A stretch of 64,000 nt of DNA from Variovorax paradoxus. GTDB lineage: Bacteria > Pseudomonadota > Gammaproteobacteria > Burkholderiales > Burkholderiaceae_C. Position 1 is the stretch's first letter. Each line of letters begins with the position of its first letter. Made by a program: the position numbers and the translations under genes. The stretch covers positions 5,707,001 through 5,771,000 of the forward strand of contig NZ_CP045644.1 of NCBI RefSeq assembly GCF_009498455.1. The letters are read 5' to 3'. The notes beneath the pieces are model-generated. The model searched no databases and had not been told where the DNA came from. It saw only the letters and a list, made by a program, of their open reading frames with translations. This document shows positions 55,689-64,000 of the stretch, in pieces.

Positions 55689-58001
55689 ATGCACGTTCGA
55701 AAAGCCGCCGTTCTCGCCCTCGTCCTGTCCGCCCTCTCCCTTCCCGCACTGATTCCCCCCGCCACTGCGGCGTCCGTTCCCAAAGCCCTCCAGCCCTCTC
55801 ACGCGTCCCATGCGATCGATTCAGCGGAAACGCGCATCGAGTCGCTGATCGCGCGCATGACGCTGCAGGAGAAAGCCGGCCAGCTCAGCCTCTACGGCCC
55901 GGCGGACATCAACATTCCGAACAACCCGCAGGCCGGCTGGCGCAACGGGCAGCAGGAGACCGAGGACGTGCGCAACGGGCGCCTCACGGGCCTGTTCAAC
56001 AACGCCGGACTCGAAGGCAAGCGGCGGCTGCAGCAGGTGGCGGTGCGCGAGTCGCGCCTGGGCATTCCGCTGATCTTCGGTGCCGACGTGATCCACGGAT
56101 TTCGCACGATCTTCCCGATGCCGCTGGCCGAGGCTTCGAGCTGGGACCCCGCGCTGGCCGAGCGCACCGCGCGCGCGGCGGCGGTCGAGGCCACGGCCGA
56201 CGGCTTTCGCTGGACCTTCGCGCCGATGGTCGACATCGCGCGCGACGCGCGCTGGGGCCGCGGCCTCGAAGGCGTGGGCGAAGACCCGTACCTCGCGCGC
56301 CAGTTCGCGGCAGCGCGCGTGCGCGGCTTCCAGGGCAGCAACCTCGCCAACGCCGACTCGATGCTGGCCACGCCCAAACACTTCGCGGCCTACGGCGCGG
56401 CCGAGGGCGGGCTCGACTACAACACGAGCGAACTCTCGGAACGCACGCTGCGCGAGGTCTACCTGCCGCCGTTCCGCGCGGCGCTCGATGCGGGCGCGCT
56501 GTCGGTCATGAGCGCCTTCAACGAGATCGGCGGCGTGCCCTCGACCGCGAACCCCGCGCTGCTCACCGGCGTGCTGCGCGACGAATGGAAGTTCAAGGGC
56601 TTCGTGGTGTCCGACTACACGGCCGATGAAGAACTCATCGAGCATGGCCACGCTGCCAACAGCCGCGAAGCCGCCAAGCTGGCCTTCATGGCCGGCACCG
56701 ACGTGAGCATGCAAAGCGGCCTGTACATCCGCCACCTGCCCGACCTCGTGGCCTCGGGTGAAGTGCCGATGGCGCGGCTCGACGAGGCCGTGCGGCGCGT
56801 GCTGCGCGTCAAGCTCAAGCTCGGCCTCTTCGACGACCCCATGCGCGGCCTCGACGGCCCGCCGGCCGACCAGCGCGTGGAGAACCCCGACTTCATCGCA
56901 CTGGCCCGCGAGAGCGCGCGCCGCTCGATCGTGATGCTGAAGAACGAAGGCCAGCTGCTGCCGCTGGCCAAGACCGGCCCGCAAAAGATCGCGCTGATCG
57001 GCCCCTTCGCCGAAGGCACCAAGGATTTGATGGGCTCCTGGAGCCTGTTCCCGGGCCAGTCCGCGCCCGTGGGCATCGACGAAGGCCTGCACGCCGCGCT
57101 GGGCATCGAGGCATCGCGGCTGACCGTCACGCGCGGCGCGAACGTCGAATCGCCGCTGCCGGGCGGCATCGAAACCGCCGTGGCCGCCGCGCGCGAAGCC
57201 GACGTGGTCGTGCTGGCCATCGGCGAGAGCCAGAAGATGTCGGGCGAGTCGCGCTCGCGCACCGACATCGGCCTGCCGCAGGCGCAGCAGGACCTGGCCG
57301 AGGCCGTGGCCGCCACCGGCAAGCCAGTGGTCGTGCTGCTGAGCAACGGCCGTGCGATGGCGCTCAAGGGCGCGGTGCGCGATGCGCGCGCCATCCTCGT
57401 GACGTGGTTCCTCGGCGTGCAGACCGGCCACGCGATCGCCGACGTGGTGTTCGGCGACGCCAACCCTTCGGGCCGCCTGCCCGTGAGCTTTCCACAGACG
57501 GCTGGCCAGGTGCCCTACTACTACGCCCACAAGCGCACCGGCCGCCCTTCGCCCGAGAGCGCGCCGGGCACGGCCTTCAAGACCCGCTACCTGGACGCGA
57601 CGAACGAGGCGCTGTACCCCTTCGGTTTCGGCATCGGCTATGCGCCGGTGCGCTACGACCAGGTCGAGCTGAGCAGCGACCGCCTCGCCATCGGCAAGAC
57701 GCTGCGCGTGCGCGCCACCGTCACGAACACGGGCACGCGCGAGGCGGAAGAAGTGGTGCAGCTGTACCTGGCGCAACGCGCGGCGAGCGTGACGCGGCCG
57801 GTGCGGGAGCTCAAGAACTTCCGCAAGGTGCGGATCGCGCCGGGGGCGTCGGAGGTGGTCGAGTTCACTGTCGGCAATGACGACCTGCAGTTTCTGGGGC
57901 GGGACATGAAGCCTGTGGTCGAGCCGGGTGAGATCGATCTGTGGGTCGCGCCTTCGGCTGCTGATGGGATTCGCAAGCGCTTCGTGTTGACGCGGGAGTG
58001 A
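55689..58001 (+). CDS. bglX: Periplasmic beta-glucosidase, glycoside hydrolase family 3
   Basis: A 770-residue exported enzyme with a signal peptide (MHVRKAAVLALVLSALSLPALIPPATAA). The GH3 N-terminal barrel contains GADVIHGFRTIFP, SMLATPKHFAAYGAAEGGLDYN and the nucleophile D309 in FKGFVVSDYTADEEL. The C-terminal sandwich holds RRSIVMLKNEGQLLPL and GESQKMSGESRSRTDI, and a fibronectin-III-like domain ends the protein (TVTNTGTREAEEVVQLYL). It removes terminal beta-glucosyl residues from oligosaccharides. It stands alone, with no sugar transporter nearby. A repeat element follows its stop. Confidence 0.93.
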   Translation: MHVRKAAVLALVLSALSLPALIPPATAASVPKALQPSHASHAIDSAETRIESLIARMTLQEKAGQLSLYGPADINIPNNPQAGWRNGQQETEDVRNGRLTGLFNNAGLEGKRRLQQVAVRESRLGIPLIFGADVIHGFRTIFPMPLAEASSWDPALAERTARAAAVEATADGFRWTFAPMVDIARDARWGRGLEGVGEDPYLARQFAAARVRGFQGSNLANADSMLATPKHFAAYGAAEGGLDYNTSELSERTLREVYLPPFRAALDAGALSVMSAFNEIGGVPSTANPALLTGVLRDEWKFKGFVVSDYTADEELIEHGHAANSREAAKLAFMAGTDVSMQSGLYIRHLPDLVASGEVPMARLDEAVRRVLRVKLKLGLFDDPMRGLDGPPADQRVENPDFIALARESARRSIVMLKNEGQLLPLAKTGPQKIALIGPFAEGTKDLMGSWSLFPGQSAPVGIDEGLHAALGIEASRLTVTRGANVESPLPGGIETAVAAAREADVVVLAIGESQKMSGESRSRTDIGLPQAQQDLAEAVAATGKPVVVLLSNGRAMALKGAVRDARAILVTWFLGVQTGHAIADVVFGDANPSGRLPVSFPQTAGQVPYYYAHKRTGRPSPESAPGTAFKTRYLDATNEALYPFGFGIGYAPVRYDQVELSSDRLAIGKTLRVRATVTNTGTREAEEVVQLYLAQRAASVTRPVRELKNFRKVRIAPGASEVVEFTVGNDDLQFLGRDMKPVVEPGEIDLWVAPSAADGIRKRFVLTRE

Positions 58002-58029
58002 ATTCTTCAGGGCGTGTGCCCAGGCCACC

Positions 58030-58226
58030 GGGTACTTCCCTCCGCGAATGTCCCCCGCTCCTCCTTGATTTCGCTGCGGGAAGCACCCAGTTTCCTGCGC
58101 ACAAGGCACGCTGTGGGTGCTCGCCGATCAACAACTGCACTGATGACGATCACGTCGATGGGGTGCCTTGCGCAGCGAAATCAAGGAGGAGCCGAAGGGG
58201 GGGGACATTCGCGGAGCAAGGTACCC
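58030..58226. repeat. 197-bp inverted-repeat element between convergent genes
   Basis: Left arm 58030-58078 and right arm 58171-58226 are near-complementary. Blocks in order: GGGTAC/GTACCC at the tips, TCCGCGAATGTCCCCC / GGGGGACATTCGCGGA, and CTCCTTGATTTCGCTGCG / CGCAGCGAAATCAAGGAG, with a short GCTC-for-GAGCCGAAG difference. The ~90-bp middle has smaller CACCC/GGGTG repeats. It has no ORF. It may serve as a two-way transcription end between bglX and the adhesin gene, or be a small mobile palindromic unit. Confidence 0.85.
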
Positions 58227-58255
58227 CGTCGGCGGGATCGTCGCCCTGAACAAGA

Positions 58256-59674
58256 TCAGTCGAACACCCCCGTGAATGCCACCCGGCTCACCACCCCAGA
58301 GCTGCTCGCGCCGACACCCATCGTCACGCTGTAGCGCCCATCTTGCGAGGTGCGACGGATCGATCCGCCCATCGCGCTTTCGCTGCGGAAGTTGCCCAAG
58401 CCCACGGCATAGCTGATCTTGCCGGGAACGACAGGTGCAGCCTCCATCGCAGCGACGCCCGCGATGCCCGCATAGGCGCGCCGCGCGTTCTCGTCCATCT
58501 GGTTCTGCAGGCGCGCAGCCGTGAGGTCGGTGTAGGCCTTGCCCAGCGGCAGGCCCTGCGCGGCGACGCTGTCGGTGTAGGCGTTGGCCGTGCTCACGCC
58601 CTGCTGCACCATGCCTTGCACCTGGCCCACGTTGGTCGCATCGTCGGGCGCGCTGCCAGGCGCCACGCCGGTGAGCTGGCGGTTGCCGAGCGCCACTTCG
58701 CCGGCCGACGACTGCAGCCCGCTCATGCCCACCGCCACGTAGTTCGACTGCGCGCCGCGCGTGGTCGTGCTGCCTGCGCCGAGCGCCACGCTGTTGGCGT
58801 GCGAGGCCGAGGCGTTGCTGCCGAGAGCGATGGCGTTGTCGGCGCTCGCGCGTGCGGCACTGCCCAGCGAGATCGCCTGGTTCGCGTTGACGTACACGCC
58901 GGCATCGGCACCAATGGCGATGTTGCCCGTGCCCATGACGTTCTGGCCCGCGCCACTGCCCTGCGCGATGTTGTGGCTGCCCACCACGCCCTGGCCCGCG
59001 GCCGTGCCCAGCGCCAGGTTCTGGTTGCCCTGCACACCGCCGCCCGCGGACTGCCCCATCGCCACGTTGTTGCTGCCCGCCACCTGCGCGCCGGCCATCT
59101 GGCCCGAGGCCTGGTTGCCCGAGCCGGTGACGCCGCTGCCCGCACCCTGCCCCGTGGCGAGGTTGTAGCTTCCGTTCACGTTGCGGCCCGCGTCGCCGCC
59201 GTAGGCCTGGTTGGCGTTGCCGGTCACGTTGCGCCCGGCGTTGCTGCCGTAAGCCTCATTGCCGGTGCCCTTCACGTCGGTGCCGGCCCAGAAGCCGACG
59301 GCGTTGTTGTAGTCGCCGGTCACGTTCTGGCCTGCGCTGCGGCCCATCGACTGGTTCCAGCCGCCGACCACGTTGGTGCCCGCGTAGTAGCCGATGGCCT
59401 GGTTCGCGTTCTTGCCCGACACGCCGGTGCCGGCGCCCTCGCCGATGGCGAGGTTCCAGTTGGTGCTGACGTTGTTGCCCGCGCCCTTGCCGATGGCCAA
59501 GTCGTTGCTGCCCGTGACACCCGTGGTGCCGGCCTTGTCGCCGATGCCTAGGTTGCCCTTGGCCGGGTCCCAGGTGATCGGCTGGGCCGAGGCGAGGCCC
59601 ATGCCCGCAGCGGAGCCGAGGGCCACGGCCAGCCCGAGCAGTGTCTTGCTGTGCGTTCTGTTCTTGCGCTTCAT
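58256..59674 (-). CDS. Compact YadA-like trimeric autotransporter adhesin
   Basis: A 472-residue surface protein with a signal peptide (LLGLAVALGSAAGMGLASA). From about 40 to 280 come some fifteen YadA-head repeats of 16 residues following the pattern N-x-A-x-G-x-x-A-G-x-x-V-x-G (for instance GNQASGQMAGAQVAGSNN). Then come ALGSNASASHANSVALGAG hep/hin-type repeats, a neck (VALGNRQLTGVAPGSAPDDATNVGQV), a very short coiled coil (LQNQMDENARRAYAGIAG) and the C-terminal YadA beta-barrel anchor (YAVGLGNFRSESAMGGSI to FTGVFD). The stalk is unusually short. It starts 5 bp after the phospholipase stop. Confidence 0.9.
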   Translation of the reverse strand: MKRKNRTHSKTLLGLAVALGSAAGMGLASAQPITWDPAKGNLGIGDKAGTTGVTGSNDLAIGKGAGNNVSTNWNLAIGEGAGTGVSGKNANQAIGYYAGTNVVGGWNQSMGRSAGQNVTGDYNNAVGFWAGTDVKGTGNEAYGSNAGRNVTGNANQAYGGDAGRNVNGSYNLATGQGAGSGVTGSGNQASGQMAGAQVAGSNNVAMGQSAGGGVQGNQNLALGTAAGQGVVGSHNIAQGSGAGQNVMGTGNIAIGADAGVYVNANQAISLGSAARASADNAIALGSNASASHANSVALGAGSTTTRGAQSNYVAVGMSGLQSSAGEVALGNRQLTGVAPGSAPDDATNVGQVQGMVQQGVSTANAYTDSVAAQGLPLGKAYTDLTAARLQNQMDENARRAYAGIAGVAAMEAAPVVPGKISYAVGLGNFRSESAMGGSIRRTSQDGRYSVTMGVGASSSGVVSRVAFTGVFD

Positions 59675-59679
59675 GTCGA

Positions 59680-61935
59680 TCAGCCCTTCAGGTGCAGGGC
59701 CATGGCCGGATCGCTCACGCCGGGCTTGCCGGTTTCGACACGGCCCGCGAAGCGGCGCTCGGTGTGCTCGGCGGCGACGGTGAAGTCGTACCAGTAGCCG
59801 CTCTTGTCCAGGCTCCAGTGCAGCATGCCGGTCGCGCCCGGTGCGACCTCGAGCGTCCAGGGGCCGTCGGCGCGGTAGGCGTTGGCCGTCACGGTGACCT
59901 TGCCGGCCGCCTTGCCCGTGTTGTGCACCTTCAGGTAGACCTGCCCGTCGACCGGCTCGTAGCAGACCTGCACCTCGGGCTTGAAGGCGGCGGTGTCCAG
60001 GGCCAGCGCGTCACCCTGGAAGCTGCGCACATAGCCGTTGGTGCTGTAGACCCACAGGTCGTACTTGCCGCTGTCGCTTGCGCCGGTGTTCCAGTAGTCG
60101 GCGAGCTGCTTGCCGGCCTCGACGGTGTAGCGGCGCGGAATGCGGTCCAGGTGCAGCTTGTCGTACACGTGGAACACGGCGCCCTGCGTGCCGGAGTTCG
60201 CGAACACCAGCTGCACGAGGCCGCGCGGCTCGACGCGTGCGCTGGTGTGCAGCTCGTAAGGCAGCGCGCGCGAGAAGCGCGTGCCGGTCTCCTGGTACAG
60301 CGGCTGCGGCGTGGCCGGTGCCTTGGTGATGACGCCCGTGTTGGCCAGGCGGCGCTGCTCGGTATTGATCGCGGGGAAGTTGCTGGTGTCTGGCAGCGTG
60401 GGAACGATGGGGTCGTTCGGGTGCACGAAGTCGAAGCAGGTGGTGAGGTCGCCGCACACGGCGCGGTGCCACGGGCTGATCGCGTCCACCGTGATGTCGA
60501 AACGCTGCTCGAGGAAGCGGCCGACCGAGGTGTGGTCGAACACCTGCGAGTTGACCCAGCCGCCCTTGCTCCACGGCGACACCACGTACATCGGCACGCG
60601 CGAGCTCAGGCCCCAGGGGCGGATCTTGCCGGTGGTGGTGTTGTCGGCGGCGGCCAGGTAGCTGCCCACCGAGGCGTCGAAGTACTCGCCGTCCAGCGGC
60701 ACGGTCGACTTGCCCATGAGCGTGCCGTTGGCGTCGTACGAGGGCACGGCCGGCATGGCCAGGTGGTCGAAGAAGCCGTCGTTCTCATCGAAGGTCACGA
60801 ACAGCGCGGTCTTGCTCCACACCGCAGGGTTCGAGGTGAGCGCGTCCAGCACGTCGGCGATGAAGTCGGCCGCGCCGGCCGTGCCTTCGCTGCTGCCGGG
60901 GTGCTCGGCCAGCGCCTGCGTGGGCAGCACCCACGAGACCTCCGGCAGGGAGCCGTTCATCACGTCCTGCTTGAGCTGGGCCAGGAAGTTGGTGGCGCCG
61001 TCGGCCGCGTTGGGGCCGCCCGTGAGGCCGTGTTCATAGATCGGGGAGCCCGGCTGCGCGGTGCGGAAGCTCTCGAAGGCCAGGCCGCCGTGCATGGCGC
61101 CCGTCCAGTTGTTGTTCATGTTCTGGTAGATGTGCCAGCTGACGCCCTTCTTCTGCAGCACGTCGGGCAGCGTGTCCCACTTGAAGGCGCTGTTGACGTA
61201 CTTGTAGTTGTAGTCGCCCGTGATCGGGTCTTTCTGGCCGGAGCCGTCGGCCTCCTGCGGGCGGCCCGCCACCCAGTTGGATGGCTTGGGCCAGCAGCGC
61301 GAGTTGATGGGTTCGGAGTCGGTGTCGGTGCTGTTGATGCCCTTCTTGCGCAGTTCGGGATTGAAGTTGGAGCCAGAGAAAAACACGATGCGGTTGGGGT
61401 CGGTGCCGGTGAGGATGGAGCAGTGGTAGCTGTCGCACACCGTGAAGGCATCGGCCAGCGCGAACTGGAACGGAATGTCTTCGCGCAGGTAGTAGCCCAT
61501 GGTCGCCTGGTTCTTGAACTGGATCCAGCGGTCCATCTTTCCCTGGTTCCATGCGGCTTGCTGGTCGGGAAAGTTGTGCGGCGTGCCCGAGCCGATCAGC
61601 GCATTGGCAATCGTCGAGTCGCGGCGGAACGGCGGAATCTCCGCGCCGCCGGCCGGGTTCGATTGGAAGTACACCGATTTGCCGTTGGCCAGCGGAATCG
61701 GAAAGCGGTCGCCGAAACCGCGCACGCCACGCAGCGTGCCGAAGTAGTGATCGAAGCTGCGGTTCTCCTGCATCAGGATCACGATGTGCTTGATGTCCTT
61801 GATGGTGCCGGTGTCGACGGCGGCGTCGGCGGCGAGCGCCTTGCGGATCGTGGGCGGCAGCATCGTGAGGGCCGAGGCCGCGCCGACGGCGCCGGCCGAC
61901 TTGCGGAAGAAATCGCGACGGTTGGTGGGGTTCAT
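59680..61935 (-). CDS. Tat-exported phospholipase C (phosphoesterase family)
   Basis: A 751-residue enzyme of the bacterial phosphatidylcholine-hydrolysing phospholipase C family (PlcN/PlcH type). The twin-arginine signal NRRDFFRKSAGAVGAAS is at the N-terminus. The metal and nucleophile region is HIVILMQENRSFDHYFGTLR (E57, N58), with CDSYHCSILTGTDPNR and TFDENDGFFDH later; the C-terminal domains (from about 560) are of the DUF756 type. It releases diacylglycerol and a phosphorylated headgroup, so it may supply phosphate or attack membranes. It is upstream of and co-oriented with the adhesin gene. Confidence 0.92.
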   Translation of the reverse strand: MNPTNRRDFFRKSAGAVGAASALTMLPPTIRKALAADAAVDTGTIKDIKHIVILMQENRSFDHYFGTLRGVRGFGDRFPIPLANGKSVYFQSNPAGGAEIPPFRRDSTIANALIGSGTPHNFPDQQAAWNQGKMDRWIQFKNQATMGYYLREDIPFQFALADAFTVCDSYHCSILTGTDPNRIVFFSGSNFNPELRKKGINSTDTDSEPINSRCWPKPSNWVAGRPQEADGSGQKDPITGDYNYKYVNSAFKWDTLPDVLQKKGVSWHIYQNMNNNWTGAMHGGLAFESFRTAQPGSPIYEHGLTGGPNAADGATNFLAQLKQDVMNGSLPEVSWVLPTQALAEHPGSSEGTAGAADFIADVLDALTSNPAVWSKTALFVTFDENDGFFDHLAMPAVPSYDANGTLMGKSTVPLDGEYFDASVGSYLAAADNTTTGKIRPWGLSSRVPMYVVSPWSKGGWVNSQVFDHTSVGRFLEQRFDITVDAISPWHRAVCGDLTTCFDFVHPNDPIVPTLPDTSNFPAINTEQRRLANTGVITKAPATPQPLYQETGTRFSRALPYELHTSARVEPRGLVQLVFANSGTQGAVFHVYDKLHLDRIPRRYTVEAGKQLADYWNTGASDSGKYDLWVYSTNGYVRSFQGDALALDTAAFKPEVQVCYEPVDGQVYLKVHNTGKAAGKVTVTANAYRADGPWTLEVAPGATGMLHWSLDKSGYWYDFTVAAEHTERRFAGRVETGKPGVSDPAMALHLKG

Positions 61936-62001
61936 GGGGAGTCTTTCAACGCGAGGACAGAACAGAAGAAGTGGGAGGCGTGTCGATGAAGGCTGCGCGG
62001 C

Positions 62002-62193
62002 TCAGGGCGCGCACGTCAGCGCCGGCGTCGGCTGGCCGGGCTGCTCCGGTGTGGTGGTCGGGGGCGTGGTGCCGGTGGGTGGCAGCACCGGCAGACCGCC
62101 GCCACCACCGCTTCCGCCGCCGCACGCGGCGAGGCTCAGGCACAGGAGAAAGCCCGCCGCAGCGAGGCCATACCGGGAAGAACGTTGGGTCAT
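62002..62193 (-). CDS. Small proline/glycine-rich lipoprotein
   Basis: A 63-residue lipoprotein: signal ending LSLAAC (Cys at 24), then Gly-rich GGGSGGGGG and a Pro/Thr-rich tail ending CAP. No domain is recognised. ATG 62193 is used because the signal begins there; it lies 66 bp upstream of the phospholipase start. Such small lipoproteins occur frequently before secreted enzymes, but no role can be assigned. Confidence 0.7.
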   Translation of the reverse strand: MTQRSSRYGLAAAGFLLCLSLAACGGGSGGGGGLPVLPPTGTTPPTTTPEQPGQPTPALTCAP

Positions 62194-62338
62194 GAAGGTG
62201 TCCTTTTCTGGATCGAAGGGGCGTGGGAGGAAAAGCAAGGCGAAGCCGGGCCGTGCAGGCCTCGAAGGGCTTGCACCGGAACGGAAGAAACGGAATGAAC
62301 TCGGGTGCCCGAACGGGCGGATAAGTGGGTGTCAGCGC

Positions 62339-63337
62339 TCAGGCATAGCGGCTGCGCAGCCGGGCTGCGACCCTGTCGAGCACGAGCACCGTGAGGAAGA
62401 TCGCGATCAGGATCGTTCCGACGTGCGCGTAGTTGTACATGTCGTAGCGGCCCTTCAGCTCCTGGCCGATGCCGCCCGCGCCCACCAGCCCCACCACGGT
62501 GGCCATGCGCACGTTGCGGTCGAGGATGTACAGCGTGTAGGCAATGAACTGCGGCATCACCTGCGGCAGCACCGCGAAGCGCATCACCTTCAACTTGTTG
62601 GCGCCGATGGCACGCAGCGCCTCCTGCGGCTTGTCGTCGGCGGTCTCGATGTCTTCCGCGTAGAACTTGCCGAGGAAGCCCGCCGAGTGCAGTGCGAGCG
62701 CGAGCACGCCGGCGATGGGGCCGAAGCCGTAGGCGAGCACCAGGAACAGCGCGCTCACCAGCTCGGGCACCGCGCGGAACATGCCGACCGCGCTGCGCGC
62801 CAGTATGTAGACGGCGCGGTTCGGCGTGTAGTTCTTCGCACTGCACCAGGCCAGCGGCGCGCTCAGCACCATGGCCAGCAGCGTCGCCCAGATGGCGATC
62901 TCGAAGGTCTCGAGCATCTTCACCGCCACATGCCAGAGGTAGCCGAAGGGCTCGACCAGCACCTCGCGCCGGTCGATCACCTCCTCCATCTGCAGCGTCT
63001 GCGGGTTGAGCTTGGGCTGCCGCGATTCCTCCATCTCGACATGCGAGAACCACGGCAGCCGCTCGCGGTCGAAGCCCTCGATGCGCGACACCTCGGTGCG
63101 CTCCGACACCTGCGGCGGAAACAGCGAGCGCGCGATGGTGCCCAGGCCCGACAGCACCTGCGACTGGTCGCGCAGGCCCACGGCCGCGAGCACGCCCTCG
63201 CCCGTGAGCGACAGCATGCGGCCCATCTCCACGCGCTGGCCGGCGAAGAAGCCGACCACCACCACGAACAGCAGCACGGCGAGGCTGCGGGCGCCGAAGG
63301 GGCGCGGCAGGTCCCAGGCGGATGCGGGCCGGCTCAT
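62339..63337 (-). CDS. phnE: Phosphonate-type ABC transporter permease
   Basis: A 332-residue inner-membrane permease. The EAA loop that meets the ATPase is EALRAIGANKLKVMRFAVLP, and the last helices are VVGLVGAGGIGQEL and TILIAIFLTVLVLDRV. Membrane helices begin near residue 18 and cluster after 145. The ~70 residues between the first helix and the core (GTIARSLFPPQVSERTEVSR to EVIDRREVLVEPFGYLW) form an enlarged periplasmic loop, making it longer than the ~260-residue E. coli PhnE. It overlaps the start of phnC's neighbour by 4 bp: its ATG is within the phnC stop. Substrate may be phosphonate or phosphite. Confidence 0.88.
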   Translation of the reverse strand: MSRPASAWDLPRPFGARSLAVLLFVVVVGFFAGQRVEMGRMLSLTGEGVLAAVGLRDQSQVLSGLGTIARSLFPPQVSERTEVSRIEGFDRERLPWFSHVEMEESRQPKLNPQTLQMEEVIDRREVLVEPFGYLWHVAVKMLETFEIAIWATLLAMVLSAPLAWCSAKNYTPNRAVYILARSAVGMFRAVPELVSALFLVLAYGFGPIAGVLALALHSAGFLGKFYAEDIETADDKPQEALRAIGANKLKVMRFAVLPQVMPQFIAYTLYILDRNVRMATVVGLVGAGGIGQELKGRYDMYNYAHVGTILIAIFLTVLVLDRVAARLRSRYA

Positions 63338-64000
63338 GGCACCAGCTCCAGCGTGCCGGTGTGCAGCGGCAGCGGCGCTTCGGGCGCCGGCCGCACGGGT
63401 GCCGGCGTGCGGCCGTAGACCGCATCGAACACCTTCGGGTCGAAGGCTGCGGGTGCGCCGTCGAACACCACCGCGCCGTGGCGCAACGCGACGATGCGGT
63501 CGGCGAATTCACAGGCCAACTCGATCTGGTGCAGGCTGCACAGCACGGTGGTGCCGCGCTCGCGCGCCTGCGTGCGCAGCAGCGACAGCACGTCGTGGCT
63601 GGTCTGCGGATCGAGGCTGGCCACGGGCTCGTCGGCCAGCACCAGCGGCGGCTCGAGCATGAAGGCGCGCGCAATGCCCACGCGCTGCTGCTGGCCGCCC
63701 GAGAGTTCACTCACGCGGCGCAGCAGGTGCTGCTCCTGCAGGCCGACCGATTCGATCAGCGCGCAGGCCTTGGCGCGCTGCGCATCGGAGAACAAACCGA
63801 GCAGCGCGCGCCCCGTCGGCACCGCGGGCAGCGCGCCGGCCAGCACGTTGTCGGCCACGGTGGAACGCAGCACCAGGTTGAACTGCTGGTGGATCATGCC
63901 GATGCGCGGGCGGATGCGGGCCAGCGAACTCGCGGCAATCTGCACGCCCTCGACCTGCACCGAGCCCTGCGTGGGCTTGACCAGCCCGTTGGCCATGCGC
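63334..64000 (-). CDS. phnC: Phosphonate-type ABC transporter ATP-binding protein (partial)
   Basis: The C-terminal ~222 residues of an ABC ATPase; the N-terminus with the Walker A motif lies beyond the window. Visible parts are the Q-loop IGMIHQQFNLV, the signature LSGGQQQRVGIARAF, Walker B LVLADEPVASLD and the H-loop SLHQIELA, all intact. The pattern LRSTVADNVLAG and TVLCSLHQIELACEFADRI fits PhnC. Its Pro/Ala-rich tail (RTPAPVRPAPEAPLPLHTG) is longer than usual. It is upstream of and overlaps phnE. A phnD-type binding protein may lie outside the window. Confidence 0.9.
   Translation of the reverse strand, partial: RMANGLVKPTQGSVQVEGVQIAASSLARIRPRIGMIHQQFNLVLRSTVADNVLAGALPAVPTGRALLGLFSDAQRAKACALIESVGLQEQHLLRRVSELSGGQQQRVGIARAFMLEPPLVLADEPVASLDPQTSHDVLSLLRTQARERGTTVLCSLHQIELACEFADRIVALRHGAVVFDGAPAAFDPKVFDAVYGRTPAPVRPAPEAPLPLHTGTLELVP

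Noticed and set aside
58400..59560. Regular ~48-bp repeats considered as a CRISPR or satellite array
   Set aside because: They are in-frame YadA head repeats within a complete adhesin gene, with codon-level variation and no unique spacers.

Overview
The window is a gene-dense, very GC-rich piece of chromosome from a Betaproteobacterium, most likely a Burkholderiales member of the Comamonadaceae and Variovorax-like. The case rests on the very high GC at third codon positions, the glyA–nrdR–ribD–ribE–ribBX–ribH–nusB order, the RibB fused to a zinc-less RibA-like domain, the ZTP riboswitch ahead of glyA, many TACAAT-type -10 boxes, and catabolic loci typical of soil Burkholderiales. The genus is an inference. 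No rRNA, tRNA, insertion sequence, prophage or CRISPR array was found. Most of the window reads as core chromosome, with accessory catabolic and surface loci in the last third.

Region by region. 1-2757 (minus) is cysS, an AlkA-type glycosylase and accA (cut by the window start). 2950-6379 (plus) has a TPR protein, two cyclophilins (one exported, one cytosolic), lpxH and an mtfA-type peptidase. 6464-13339 (minus) has two giant genes, a DUF349 protein with an Arg/Gly-rich tract and an AsmA-like DUF748 protein. 13340-14047 is the largest gap between genes; it carries two leftward terminator-like hairpins and a good sigma-70 promoter for a membrane-bound lytic transglycosylase. 14963-16367 is a ZTP (pfl) riboswitch and glyA. 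16404-22099 is nrdR, the riboflavin genes, nusB and an aminotransferase, with repeated 4-bp ATGA overlaps. 22096-24672 is ybgC-tolQ-tolR-tolA; tolB and pal do not follow. Instead 24776-31236 holds an overlapping pair, an M48-like metallopeptidase and a 1,738-residue DUF4011/SF1 helicase with a C-terminal nuclease-like domain. This is the least explained system in the window.

31220-35204 (minus) is an exported OB-fold protein and dnaE, divergent from trhO. 36067-38837 (minus) is a stress cluster (pirin, WrbA-like flavodoxin, DoxX, second pirin) facing a LysR regulator across a long AT-rich palindrome. 40071-42820 is a renalase-like oxidoreductase, gluQ and trmB. 42847-46557 mixes a TonB-like lipoprotein, an orphan amino-acid-type binding protein, an XRE-cupin regulator, a cupin and a DJ-1 protein. 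46595-48253 is a 7Fe ferredoxin and an MHS transporter. A 17-bp palindrome recurs in front of the transporter (twice) and the cupin gene, which suggests a local regulon.

48706-51927 is a Crp-family regulator divergent from an HD-domain/class II aldolase pair and a BASS-type symporter; a TGTCA-N6-TGACA site sits exactly at -41.5 of the predicted promoter. 51935-55588 is a LysR regulator with tcuA and tcuB for tricarballylate oxidation. 55689-58001 is a periplasmic family 3 glycoside hydrolase, followed by a 197-bp inverted-repeat element. 58256-61935 (minus) is a Tat-exported phospholipase C with a compact YadA-like adhesin 5 bp behind it. The window ends in a small lipoprotein and phosphonate-type ABC transporter genes phnE and phnC (phnC cut by the window end).
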